DNA from: Mariniphaga sp040772505
GTDB lineage: Bacteria; Bacteroidota; Bacteroidia; Bacteroidales; Prolixibacteraceae
Assembly: GCA_040772505.1 (NCBI GenBank)
Contig: JAXGYA010000009.1
Span: 90,912 to 154,911, forward strand
DNA length: 64,000 nucleotides
Direction: 5' to 3'
Numbering within the stretch: position 1 is the stretch's first letter; each line of letters starts with the position of its first letter. Made by a program: the position numbers and the translations under genes. Below are positions 51,259 through 60,894 of this stretch, piece after piece. Below the pieces are notes generated by a model. That model saw only the letters and a list, made by a program, of their open reading frames with translations, made no database searches and was not told the origin of the DNA.

Positions 51259-52260
51259 ATGAAAAATTATATTTATTATCTCAAAACACCTACTAATGCC
51301 CGGTTTCACTTTGGTGAGGTAGCTCGAGAAAGCAGTTTAAGTAGTTCTTCTACTTATGCATATTCAGATACTCTTTGGGGAGCTCTTTTACACAATGCTT
51401 TTTTGATGAACAAAGAGAAAGCAGATCAACTTGTAGAAGCTATTGATAAAAATCAAGTAAGTCTATCTTCTGCTTTCTTCTATATTGAACAAAAAGGGGA
51501 AAAAGTGCTTTTTTTGCCCAAACCAGTTACTTATAATTTTGTCATCTCTCAATCGCAGGATTTAGATCCCAAAAAAATAAAAAATGTAGAAATGCTCTCA
51601 AAAGGAGTATGGGAGTCAGATTATGAGCCTAAAGATTGGTTTGATGAAGAAAAATGTCAACAATTACAAGGAGGTAAGTTTATTTGCTTAAAAGAAGAAG
51701 GTGAATTTAACAGTAATCTGAGTGTTTATTCAAAATCAGTGATTCCTAAAAACCCAATATCATATACAGAAAATGAAGATAATGATCAAAAGATATATTA
51801 TCAAACAGATGTTTTCCTTAATGATAACGAATTGTTTTCTTCCGGTTATTATTTTTTAGTAGAGGATTCTTTGGACAGGGATATATCTGCATTTTTAGAA
51901 AAATGTATAGAGAACATAGTCACCTTCGGATTAGGAGGCGATAGAAGTACAGGAGCAGGTCAAATTATCGATATTCAAAAAGAAGAGTTTGAATGGTCCT
52001 TGAAAAGCACAAGATATTTTTCAAATCTATCATTATTGATACCTCGAGACAATGATTACAAGGAGGGATATTATAAGATGATGCTTCGTGGTGGGCAAAA
52101 CACCTGTGAGAAAACAAATCTCTCTTTTGTGCAGTGTATTGCAGATGGTGGTGTTTTTGAGAAGAAAATAAATGGAAAATTAGTGGAAATTGGAACTGAG
52201 AAATTAAAAAATGGCGTGCCTTACTTTGCTCCGGTTAACCTTAAAAATTTTGACTTATGA
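51259..52260 (+). CDS. csm4: Csm4 subunit
   Basis: 333 residues. It begins YLKTPTNARFHFGEVARESS and has the RAMP loop TFGLGGDRSTGAGQI (about residue 230). It binds the crRNA 5' handle and joins Cas10 to the backbone. The stop codon overlaps the csm5 start (ATGA). Composition is very AT-rich, as for the other csm genes. Confidence 0.9.
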   Translation: MKNYIYYLKTPTNARFHFGEVARESSLSSSSTYAYSDTLWGALLHNAFLMNKEKADQLVEAIDKNQVSLSSAFFYIEQKGEKVLFLPKPVTYNFVISQSQDLDPKKIKNVEMLSKGVWESDYEPKDWFDEEKCQQLQGGKFICLKEEGEFNSNLSVYSKSVIPKNPISYTENEDNDQKIYYQTDVFLNDNELFSSGYYFLVEDSLDRDISAFLEKCIENIVTFGLGGDRSTGAGQIIDIQKEEFEWSLKSTRYFSNLSLLIPRDNDYKEGYYKMMLRGGQNTCEKTNLSFVQCIADGGVFEKKINGKLVEIGTEKLKNGVPYFAPVNLKNFDL

Positions 52261-53336
52261 AGACATATAAGATAAAAGCTACCGTTGTAACTCCTGTTTC
52301 TATTGGCGATGGAAGTCAATACTCTCCTTACAAAGATTATTTTATCGATAGAGGAAAGGTATGTTATATAGATGAACAAAAAATGGGTGAACTCTTAGCA
52401 AAAGATGATGAGTTGATGACAGAATATGTAGAAGGGGTAGCTAATATGGAAGGGAATCGAAGTAAGTTTAATTTAAGAAGTTTTATTCAAAATAGATTGT
52501 CTGTAGAATCTGATCTCTTAATTCAAAACGAATTAGATTTCTATGGAAATGTACTATCAAAATTACCTATTAATGGATTCATTAAAACCCCAAACGGTCA
52601 TCCATATATTCCGGGCAGTAGCATAAAAGGTGCGATAAAAACAGCTTTGGTTTATATGGATTTGGAGAAAACAAGTACAGGGAAAAAATGGAAAGACAAC
52701 TTCTTCAGAATGTTATCGCAAATAGATTATAATAGACGAGGATATGAAGATTTTTTGCGGAGAAAGCTAGAAAGTCAGCTTAATGAATTAGAGGATATGT
52801 TACAAAGGAAGGCTGAAAAGAAAAACAACTTGGGTTTTATTGATAGGCTTACTCTTTCCGATAGTTGCAAAATTGATAAAAAACAACTGGAAGTTATAGA
52901 TTTAAAACGCACACAAATACCTGTTCGACAAGAAGTGTTAAAAGTTAATGCAAATTTTTATTTCACCATCTCATCTCCAAATGAAGGTTGGGAATCTTTT
53001 GGAGAAAAGCTAAATACATTTTCTTTCAATAATTTAAGTGACTATGAAGATAATCGAAAAAAGGTTTTTTCTCAAGTGGACAATGCTTTTGATAACAATC
53101 ACGCTGAAGTTTTTTTACCATTAGGTTTTGGAAAAGGTGTTTATTTAAATTCAATACTTATGACGCTAAAAGATTATGCATATGACAATCAAATAGAAGC
53201 ATTGTTCGAGAGTTACTTAAAAGTCCTTTCACCTCGAACGAAAAATGTGAATATCAGCTCTTTCCCAAATACATCCTTTAAAACATATCAAGATGATCTA
53301 CCGTTAGGGTGGATTAAACTTGAGAAAATTAAATAA
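52257..53336 (+). CDS. csm5: Csm5 subunit
   Basis: 359 residues. RAMP features are TVVTPVSIGDGSQYSPY at the N-terminus, TPNGHPYIPGSSIKGAIKTA (about residues 117-136) and the C-terminal LPLGFGKGVYLNS. Csm5 caps the 3' end of the crRNA and recruits host nucleases for its trimming. It overlaps csm4 by 4 bp and ends 2 bp before csx1. Confidence 0.92.
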   Translation: MKTYKIKATVVTPVSIGDGSQYSPYKDYFIDRGKVCYIDEQKMGELLAKDDELMTEYVEGVANMEGNRSKFNLRSFIQNRLSVESDLLIQNELDFYGNVLSKLPINGFIKTPNGHPYIPGSSIKGAIKTALVYMDLEKTSTGKKWKDNFFRMLSQIDYNRRGYEDFLRRKLESQLNELEDMLQRKAEKKNNLGFIDRLTLSDSCKIDKKQLEVIDLKRTQIPVRQEVLKVNANFYFTISSPNEGWESFGEKLNTFSFNNLSDYEDNRKKVFSQVDNAFDNNHAEVFLPLGFGKGVYLNSILMTLKDYAYDNQIEALFESYLKVLSPRTKNVNISSFPNTSFKTYQDDLPLGWIKLEKIK

Positions 53337-53338
53337 TT

Positions 53339-54601
53339 ATGGCAAGAAAAGTATTAGTTAGTTTTTTAGGTATCGGTAAATATATTGAATGTGTTTACAG
53401 TATAAATGATAGAAATAGTCGGGTAGTCACCTATGTTCAAAATGCAATTGTGGATTTATTGGCTGCTGACTATGATGAATATATTGTATTCTGTACAAAA
53501 ATGGCATATGAGAAGCATTTTGAAAACCTTGCAAAAGAAAGTAATGTCACATTTAAACCTCAACTCATTCCTGAGGGTTTAAACGAAGAAGAAATATGGC
53601 AAATTTTTAAGGTTGTTTTTGAGCAAATAAAAGAGGGTGATGAGGTAATATATGATATTACTCATAGCTTCAGGTCGCTGCCCATGCTGGGAATTACACT
53701 TTTACAATATTCAAAGTTTCTTAAGAATATCAGTGTAAATGGTATTTATTATGGTGCATTTGAAAATTTAGGTTTTCCAAGAGAGATTTCAGAGAAATAC
53801 CCCAATCCAAACGATAGAAAAGTTCCTCTTCTTAATTTAACTGCTTTCTCGTTGTTGCAAGATTGGACTATAGCTGCTAATAATTTTATAAACCTTGGTA
53901 ATGCTAAAATGATGAAAAAATTGACATTGCAAGGAGTCAACCCAATTTTGGCAGCAACAAAAGGAAAAGATAAAACCGCGCGTAAACTTAGAAATTTAGC
54001 AGATGAATTAGCTGAGTTCTCATCCAATTTGAGAGTAAATAGAGGTGCTAATATCATGGATGGTGCCTCTTCAACAAATGCAAAAAACATACTTAATCAG
54101 ATTGATGACTATGAATTAATTCCTCCTTTTAAACCCATTGTTGATAACATAGAAGAAACCTTAGAGTCTTACTCTGAAAAAGATGTGTTTAATTTATTTA
54201 AAGGAGTGGAATGGTGTATTGACAAACAATTAATTCAGGAGGGCATAACGCAATTACAAGAAGGAACAATCACTTTTTTGGCAGTAAAACAAAATTGGGA
54301 TTATAAGGATAAACCAATCAGAAACTTAATTAGCTCTTATTTATCTGTGCGGTTTCATAAATCAAAGGAAAAATGGACTGACGAACTCGGTGATCCAAAT
54401 TATCAAAAAAACGTTGAGGCATTAGATAAAATAGAGAATATTAAAAAAATATGTGGTGTCTATAGTGCTATTTCTCAAAAAAGGAATGATATAAATCATG
54501 GTGGTTTTTCTAGTAACTCACCTGCAGATGGCTTTGAAAGAGACTTAAAAAATAGCTATGAGAAAATAATAAAATATTTCAAGTTAAACAATGCTTATTA
54601 A
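53339..54601 (+). CDS. csx1: Csx1-type CARF-HEPN ribonuclease (TM1812 family)
   Basis: 420 residues. The N-terminal CARF domain starts KVLVSFLGIGKYIECVY and has the ligand motif YDITHSFRSLP (from residue 105), typical of the TM1812 family. The C-terminal HEPN domain has the catalytic R-x4-H motif in RNDINH (residues 382-387). Binding of cyclic oligoadenylate made by Cas10 should activate non-specific RNA cleavage. It is read directly after csm5 and overlaps the following small gene by 11 bp. With an HD-less Cas10 it is the likely main toxic effector of the type III arm. Confidence 0.93.
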   Translation: MARKVLVSFLGIGKYIECVYSINDRNSRVVTYVQNAIVDLLAADYDEYIVFCTKMAYEKHFENLAKESNVTFKPQLIPEGLNEEEIWQIFKVVFEQIKEGDEVIYDITHSFRSLPMLGITLLQYSKFLKNISVNGIYYGAFENLGFPREISEKYPNPNDRKVPLLNLTAFSLLQDWTIAANNFINLGNAKMMKKLTLQGVNPILAATKGKDKTARKLRNLADELAEFSSNLRVNRGANIMDGASSTNAKNILNQIDDYELIPPFKPIVDNIEETLESYSEKDVFNLFKGVEWCIDKQLIQEGITQLQEGTITFLAVKQNWDYKDKPIRNLISSYLSVRFHKSKEKWTDELGDPNYQKNVEALDKIENIKKICGVYSAISQKRNDINHGGFSSNSPADGFERDLKNSYEKIIKYFKLNNAY

Positions 54602-54953
54602 TATTTCTAACCACCCTACAGCTACTTGGTCTAAAAAGCAAATGGAAACAGCTATTTCTCAATTTGGTGCTGTGGTAGATTTTCCGTTTCCTCATATTGA
54701 TCCTGAAAGTTCAACAGAACAAATAAAGTTATTGGCTCAGCAAATATTTGATAAAGTAACAGTTAACTATGATAAAGATAAAATCACTATTCATCCGATG
54801 GGAGAGTTATCATTAGTATACCAATTAGTTATGCTATTTAGAGAAGAGAATATTCCATGCGTAGTTTCAACAACAAAAAGAGAGGTAGAAGAGTTGCCTG
54901 ATGGTAGTAAAAACTCTCTTTTTCGCTTTGTGAAATTTCGCTCATATTATTGA
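54591..54953 (+). CDS. Small protein of unknown family, candidate cOA-binding/ring-nuclease protein
   Basis: 120 residues, mixed alpha/beta: MLINISNHPTATWSKKQMET at the N-terminus, FPFPHIDPESSTEQI, an ITIHPMGELSLVYQLVMLF segment (about 68-86), then PCVVSTTKREVEELPDGS and the end FRFVKFRSYY. The alternation of strand and helix and the loop after the first strand suggest a small Rossmann/CARF-like fold. It overlaps csx1 by 11 bp and ends 5 bp before cas1. Small stand-alone CARF-like proteins (the Csx15/Csx16/Csx20 group) occupy such positions and degrade cyclic oligoadenylate. I could not match it firmly to one of these families; the function is inference. Confidence 0.7.
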   Translation: MLINISNHPTATWSKKQMETAISQFGAVVDFPFPHIDPESSTEQIKLLAQQIFDKVTVNYDKDKITIHPMGELSLVYQLVMLFREENIPCVVSTTKREVEELPDGSKNSLFRFVKFRSYY

Positions 54954-54958
54954 TATCA

Positions 54959-55963
54959 ATGAGAAAATCTTATTATCTCTTTAATCCCGGAAGACTGTCG
55001 CGCAAGGACAATACTTTAAAGTTCGTACCCACAGATAGTGAAGGCTTCGAGGGTTCGGCAAAATATATTCCTGTTGTTGGAGTTGACAATTTGTATTGTT
55101 TTGGTGCGTTGGATGCAAACAGTGCAATGTACAATTTTCTTGGCAAAAACAGGGTGTCTGTTCATTTTTTCGATTACTATGAACATTACACGGGTAGTTT
55201 TATGCCAAAGGATTATTTATTGAGTGGCAAGGTGCTTATTGAGCAAACAAAAGCATATACAAGCACAAAGCGACGAATGGAAATTGCCCACAAATTTGTG
55301 GAGGGAGCAGCAGCCAATATTTTGCGTAATCTGAAATATTATAACTCAAGAGGAAGAGAACTTTCATTGTATATTGAGCAAATTGAGAAATATGATGAAG
55401 ATAGGAAAACGGCATACGGTATTGATGAACTAATGGGGTGGGAAGGTAATATCCGACAAGTATATTACAGTGCTTTTGATGAGATTATTACCGATTTTTC
55501 GATGGGTAATCGTGTAAAGCAACCACCTTCTAACGAGATCAATGCCTTGATTTCATTTATAAATATGATGTGTTACACACTTTGCCTTGATCAGATATAT
55601 CACACACAGCTTAATCCCACAATTAGTTATTTGCACGAGCCGGGATATAGGCGATATTCGCTGGCACTTGATATATCGGAGATATTTAAACCCATTCTTG
55701 TTGATAGATTGATATTTAGTTTGCTCAACAAAAAGGTGTTGACAGAACGTGATTTTGATAAAAAATTAAATAGTTGCCTGTTAAACGAATCCGGAAAGAA
55801 AAAGGTGTTGAAAGCGTGGGAAGAGCGACTTTCGCAAACCATTAAACATCGCAAGCTCAATAAAAGTGTCAGTTATAAGCATTTGGTAAAACTGGAGATT
55901 TACAAGCTTATAAAGCACATTATGAAAATTGAGGAGTACAAACCATTTAAAGCGTGGTGGTAG
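54959..55963 (+). CDS. cas1: CRISPR integrase Cas1
   Basis: 334 residues from the ATG at 54959 (a TTG at 54950 is unlikely). The three metal ligands are E162 (GWEGNIRQ), H226 (YLHEPGYRR) and D238 (ALDISEIFKP), so it should be active. The N-terminal beta-domain starts YYLFNPGRLSRKDNTLKF, as in type I-B Cas1. With Cas2 it inserts new spacers at the leader end. It follows the unknown small gene by 5 bp and precedes cas2 by 61 bp. Confidence 0.96.
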   Translation: MRKSYYLFNPGRLSRKDNTLKFVPTDSEGFEGSAKYIPVVGVDNLYCFGALDANSAMYNFLGKNRVSVHFFDYYEHYTGSFMPKDYLLSGKVLIEQTKAYTSTKRRMEIAHKFVEGAAANILRNLKYYNSRGRELSLYIEQIEKYDEDRKTAYGIDELMGWEGNIRQVYYSAFDEIITDFSMGNRVKQPPSNEINALISFINMMCYTLCLDQIYHTQLNPTISYLHEPGYRRYSLALDISEIFKPILVDRLIFSLLNKKVLTERDFDKKLNSCLLNESGKKKVLKAWEERLSQTIKHRKLNKSVSYKHLVKLEIYKLIKHIMKIEEYKPFKAWW

Positions 55964-56024
55964 ATATTCGTTATGAATGAATTGAAAAAAGCTATCTCTA
56001 TAATCACTTATCATTTATAAAACC

Positions 56025-56288
56025 ATGTACATCATCTTAGTCTATGATATTGGAGAAAAGAGAGTAGGAAAAATGCTTAAGCTTTGCCGGCAGTATCTCA
56101 ACTGGATTCAGAATTCTGTGTTTGAGGGAGAGCTGACACCCTCTAAATTAAGAGAACTGAAAATGAAAGCATCCGAAATAATGGATGAGGAGACAGATAG
56201 TTTGATTATCTTTAGCAGTAGAAATGAAGAATGGCTTGACAAGGAGGTGATAGGGAAAGAGAAAAATGTAATAAGCAGTTTTCTCTGA
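56025..56288 (+). CDS. cas2: CRISPR integration protein Cas2
   Basis: 87 residues, ferredoxin fold with the first-strand motif MYIILVYDIGEKRVGKM, and VFEGELTPSKLRELK followed by DSLIIFSS. The Cas2 dimer bridges two Cas1 dimers in the adaptation complex. It is the last cas gene, and the leader begins directly after its stop codon. Confidence 0.95.
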   Translation: MYIILVYDIGEKRVGKMLKLCRQYLNWIQNSVFEGELTPSKLRELKMKASEIMDEETDSLIIFSSRNEEWLDKEVIGKEKNVISSFL

Positions 56289-56374
56289 GTCGTCGCGTAT
56301 AGCGTAGCCGGCTCACAAAATGCGCTCTTTGACATTTTGGATTTTTAATGCGTTATAAATGTGTATATTATAAG

Positions 56375-56418
56375 GTCGTCGATGTTCCATATTTTTTTCA
56401 CTATTGGGCATCGACGAC
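56375..56418. repeat. Inverted repeat in the CRISPR leader
   Basis: GTCGTCGATG (56375-56384) and CATCGACGAC (56409-56418) are perfect 10-bp inverted arms around a T-rich 24-bp spacer. The arms are GC-rich within an AT-rich leader. The element could end the cas transcript, or be a binding site used in adaptation. Confidence 0.65.
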
Positions 56419-56458
56419 ATTATTGATGAGAAATATTAAGAATATAAATTTTAATGTA

Positions 56459-56491
56459 TTGATAATGAGAATATTTTTTTTGTTATCTTTA
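56459..56491 (+). promoter_or_regulatory. Putative pre-crRNA promoter
   Basis: TTG (56459-56461), a 22-bp spacer and TATCTTTA (56484-56491), one mismatch from TAnnTTTG. Transcription would begin a few bases later, at the first repeat. Confidence 0.5.
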
Positions 56492-58535
56492 CGGCTCTTA
56501 ATCGCACCATATTGGAATTGAAACAGGTATGCCCTTTGCTGTTGGTCTATCCGGTCAAGCTCTTAATCGCACCATATTGGAATTGAAACCCTTACAAAAA
56601 TGCACTAAGATTAACACGAACCGAACTCTTAATCGCACCATATTGGAATTGAAACTTGGATAAACGTATTAATGCGACTGTGGGATTTGGCTCTTAATCG
56701 CACCATATTGGAATTGAAACTGAAATAACTATAAAAGACACCAAGTCCGCTGTATCACTCTTAATCGCACCATATTGGAATTGAAACCTCAATTGAACTT
56801 CGTGTCCATCATTACCGTCAACACTCTTAATCGCACCATATTGGAATTGAAACGATGTTGGAGAGTTAATTTTGAAAGTAGGTAGGCGCTCTTAATCGCA
56901 CCATATTGGAATTGAAACAAATATGAAAGCAGTGTTCGCAGTTGGGACAAAGCCTCTTAATCGCACCATATTGGAATTGAAACGTCTTAGATATTAATTA
57001 TATTGATGTAGAAGGTATACTCTTAATCGCACCATATTGGAATTGAAACTATTTAGCTGAAAAAGGCAATAGCTATACAGGAAACTCTTAATCGCACCAT
57101 ATTGGAATTGAAACAAAAATACCACGTTGTTTGCGGCAGTTAATGTTAAACTCTTAATCGCACCATATTGGAATTGAAACGAATCTGTATGCCCTATGTA
57201 TCTTTTTGAGAATGGTCTCTTAATCGCACCATATTGGAATTGAAACTGGGAAGTGAGCGTGGTGAGTTATCCAGTAACCAAGCTCTTAATCGCACCATAT
57301 TGGAATTGAAACGTATCTACCTTTTCTTCTTTCTTTGAAGGCTTTGAACTCTTAATCGCACCATATTGGAATTGAAACGTGACAAGATATGGCATAAAAT
57401 CCAATTTTGTCCTGCTCTTAATCGCACCATATTGGAATTGAAACAACGGATAATCTGCTGTTTCTTAGCTTCGTCATTCCTCTTAATCGCACCATATTGG
57501 AATTGAAACTGTATAAAGATATTGTGCCGTTCGTCAGCTTTAAAGCTCTTAATCGCACCATATTGGAATTGAAACGCAAATGGGGCTAACTTATGCGACA
57601 GCCGTAGGAAAGCTCTTAATCGCACCATATTGGAATTGAAACTGAAAAGTTAACTTAATCTGTTCTTGAATAGTCGGCACTCTTAATCGCACCATATTGG
57701 AATTGAAACTCTCTTTTATTTATGTGTTTAAAAATTACAAAATTGCTCTTAATCGCACCATATTGGAATTGAAACTCGACCGCGAAGAAATTTTTGAGCT
57801 GCCGGCTATCGCTCTTAATCGCACCATATTGGAATTGAAACACGCTGTCAAGTCCTGCGGACGTTGACAGGTTGGGGCTCTTAATCGCACCATATTGGAA
57901 TTGAAACGCGCAGAAGACTGCTATACTGTTTTGCGCCGCCTCTGCTCTTAATCGCACCATATTGGAATTGAAACACAACACTTGCAGCAGCTTCAATTCT
58001 GCTCTTTCCTACTCTTAATCGCACCATATTGGAATTGAAACCGGAAATAATAATCGTTTATGGATTGATGCTGCCAAACTCTTAATCGCACCATATTGGA
58101 ATTGAAACACGAATGACGAAGCTAAGAAACAGCAGATTATCCGTCTCTTAATCGCACCATATTGGAATTGAAACTTTGGGCGTATGGAATGGCAGCGATT
58201 GAGGCAATGCTCTTAATCGCACCATATTGGAATTGAAACATAAAATCTGAACAAAAATACACTACCGGTTTAACTCTTAATCGCACCATATTGGAATTGA
58301 AACCAGGTGTCGCTTTTCGGGTTGCCTCGTTTATTTTCCTCTTAATCGCACCATATTGGAATTGAAACGGCGAAACGGTAAATGTACATGGGGGTCAAAT
58401 TGCTCTTAATCGCACCATATTGGAATTGAAACAACTGTTAAAGAAAAGGAACAAATCGTCACTGCAACCTCTTAATCGCACCATATTGGAATTGAAACAC
58501 CGATAATATTCTTGTAAGCAAATGGAGCCAAACCG

Positions 58536-58797
58536 CTCTTAATCGCACCATATTGGAATTGAAACTTTGTGATTAAAGCAACTCATGGTAGTCATATGAA
58601 CCTCTTAATCGCACCATATTGGAATTGAAACGTTTGTATGTGTAACGGATGATCCAGAGGGGATTGCTCTTAATCGCACCATATTGGAATTGAAACTTTG
58701 TGATTAAAGCAACTCATGGTAGTCATATGAACCTCTTAATCGCACCATATTGGAATTGAAACGTTTGTATGTGTAACGGATGATCCAGAGGGGATTG
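58536..58797 (+). repeat. Tandem duplication of two repeat-spacer units
   Basis: The spacers at 58566-58601 and 58632-58666 recur identically, in the same order, at 58697-58732 and 58763-58797. This is a 131-bp duplication inside the array, most likely from unequal recombination between repeats. Confidence 0.95.
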
Positions 58798-60864
58798 CTC
58801 TTAATCGCACCATATTGGAATTGAAACTTCGTGGAACTGTTTTATCCCAGATTTTCCTGCCCTCTCTTAATCGCACCATATTGGAATTGAAACATTTGCG
58901 ATGACCAAGACTTAATGCACAGATTGTATCTCTTAATCGCACCATATTGGAATTGAAACCAGAAGCGGTTAAGCCTGTTTTACTTCGCCTAAAAACTCTT
59001 AATCGCACCATATTGGAATTGAAACAAACTCAAAAAATTGGAGACATGAGAAAATATTCTCTCTTAATCGCACCATATTGGAATTGAAACTCAAAATGGC
59101 ACAAAGAAAATAAGATAAGTTACGTTGCTCTTAATCGCACCATATTGGAATTGAAACTTTCAGGCAGTAAAATTTCAACTTTTTCGATTAATTCTCTTAA
59201 TCGCACCATATTGGAATTGAAACTTGTTTATGTTTTGCAGAAAACGATAAGGCAGTTCGCTCTTAATCGCACCATATTGGAATTGAAACTCCGGGAGTAT
59301 GCAAAATTCACAGATGCATTGGCTGCTCTTAATCGCACCATATTGGAATTGAAACCTGCCTTAATTCCTTGTTTTGCAAATCCTGAAAAATACTCTTAAT
59401 CGCACCATATTGGAATTGAAACGCACCCAAACCGCAGGTGCGCAAATTGCGGTTGAACTCTTAATCGCACCATATTGGAATTGAAACCACTGAAGGCGGT
59501 TTTCAGCAATTGGTTGCTACACTCTCTTAATCGCACCATATTGGAATTGAAACGAAGAACGCTATTCAAATTGCCCGGAATGCGAAATCCTCTTAATCGC
59601 ACCATATTGGAATTGAAACAATTTGGGACTAACATATATCTGGCGAAACCACACGCCTCTTAATCGCACCATATTGGAATTGAAACCGAAGGAGTGAGCC
59701 TGACCAATCAGTTTAACTTGACTCTTAATCGCACCATATTGGAATTGAAACGCAGTTTCGCATTGCTGTTTTTTTGCGTTATGGTTTTCTCTTAATCGCA
59801 CCATATTGGAATTGAAACCAATTTTACCCATTTTTGCAAACAATACGATATATTCTCTTAATCGCACCATATTGGAATTGAAACTACTAAAATTTCATTG
59901 AAATTCATAATATTACAATCTCTTAATCGCACCATATTGGAATTGAAACGAAGTTGGGGAATTGTTAAAGCAGTTAGCAGCAGAGCTCTTAATCGCACCA
60001 TATTGGAATTGAAACTGTAGAGCAGCATGGCGAAACGATGGCGCACATTTGCTCTTAATCGCACCATATTGGAATTGAAACGTACAACCGAAGAATGTAC
60101 TTTGAAACGCATTTGCTCTTAATCGCACCATATTGGAATTGAAACGACCGGCATTAAGGATGCCGGCGAACGTCTGAGCCTCTTAATCGCACCATATTGG
60201 AATTGAAACTGCGTTTCAACAACCGTTTCATTTCAATTTCATTTACTCTTAATCGCACCATATTGGAATTGAAACTTCTTTGCAAGACGAAATTAGCCAC
60301 CTGACAGGGACTCTTAATCGCACCATATTGGAATTGAAACGCGGCGCAGTTCGCCGGTGGTCTCCGTATCGCGGCGCTCTTAATCGCACCATATTGGAAT
60401 TGAAACTTGTTAATTTTGATTTTAACAATTTTTGTTGTAGCTCTTAATCGCACCATATTGGAATTGAAACGAAACAATACGGTGGATATTATCAAATAAC
60501 CAATCCTCTTAATCGCACCATATTGGAATTGAAACGCGTAAAATTTCATCGGGTGTTTTACCCAACTGATACTCTTAATCGCACCATATTGGAATTGAAA
60601 CGTTACTGTATCACTGGGTTACTGGGTTACTGGATATCTCTTAATCGCACCATATTGGAATTGAAACATGGAAGACGCAGGAGTGATTCCACCAATGTGC
60701 GACTCTTAATCGCACCATATTGGAATTGAAACACATTTGATTTCAACCGGTTCATCAAACACAAATCCCTCTTAATCGCACCATATTGGAATTGAAACAA
60801 GATGATAGTTTGGATTTATTTATCACTGGTGCTGCTCTTAATCGCACCATATTGGAATTGAAAC

Positions 60865-60894
60865 TTGTTTTTTTATAAACTTTTTATATATTTG
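60865..60894 (+). promoter_or_regulatory. Promoter-like sequence inside a spacer
   Basis: The spacer at 60865-60900 contains TTG (60865-60867), a 19-bp gap and TATATTTG (60887-60894). This fits the host promoter consensus and would start transcription at about the next repeat, in the direction of the array. Confidence 0.5.

Larger units (their letters stand above)
56289..56494 (+). promoter_or_regulatory. CRISPR leader
   Basis: About 206 bp of AT-rich DNA between the cas2 stop and the first repeat, without any ORF. It holds a 10-bp inverted repeat (56375-56418), a further GTCGTCG copy at 56289-56295 and a promoter close to the first repeat. New spacers are expected to be inserted at its right end. 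Confidence 0.85.
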
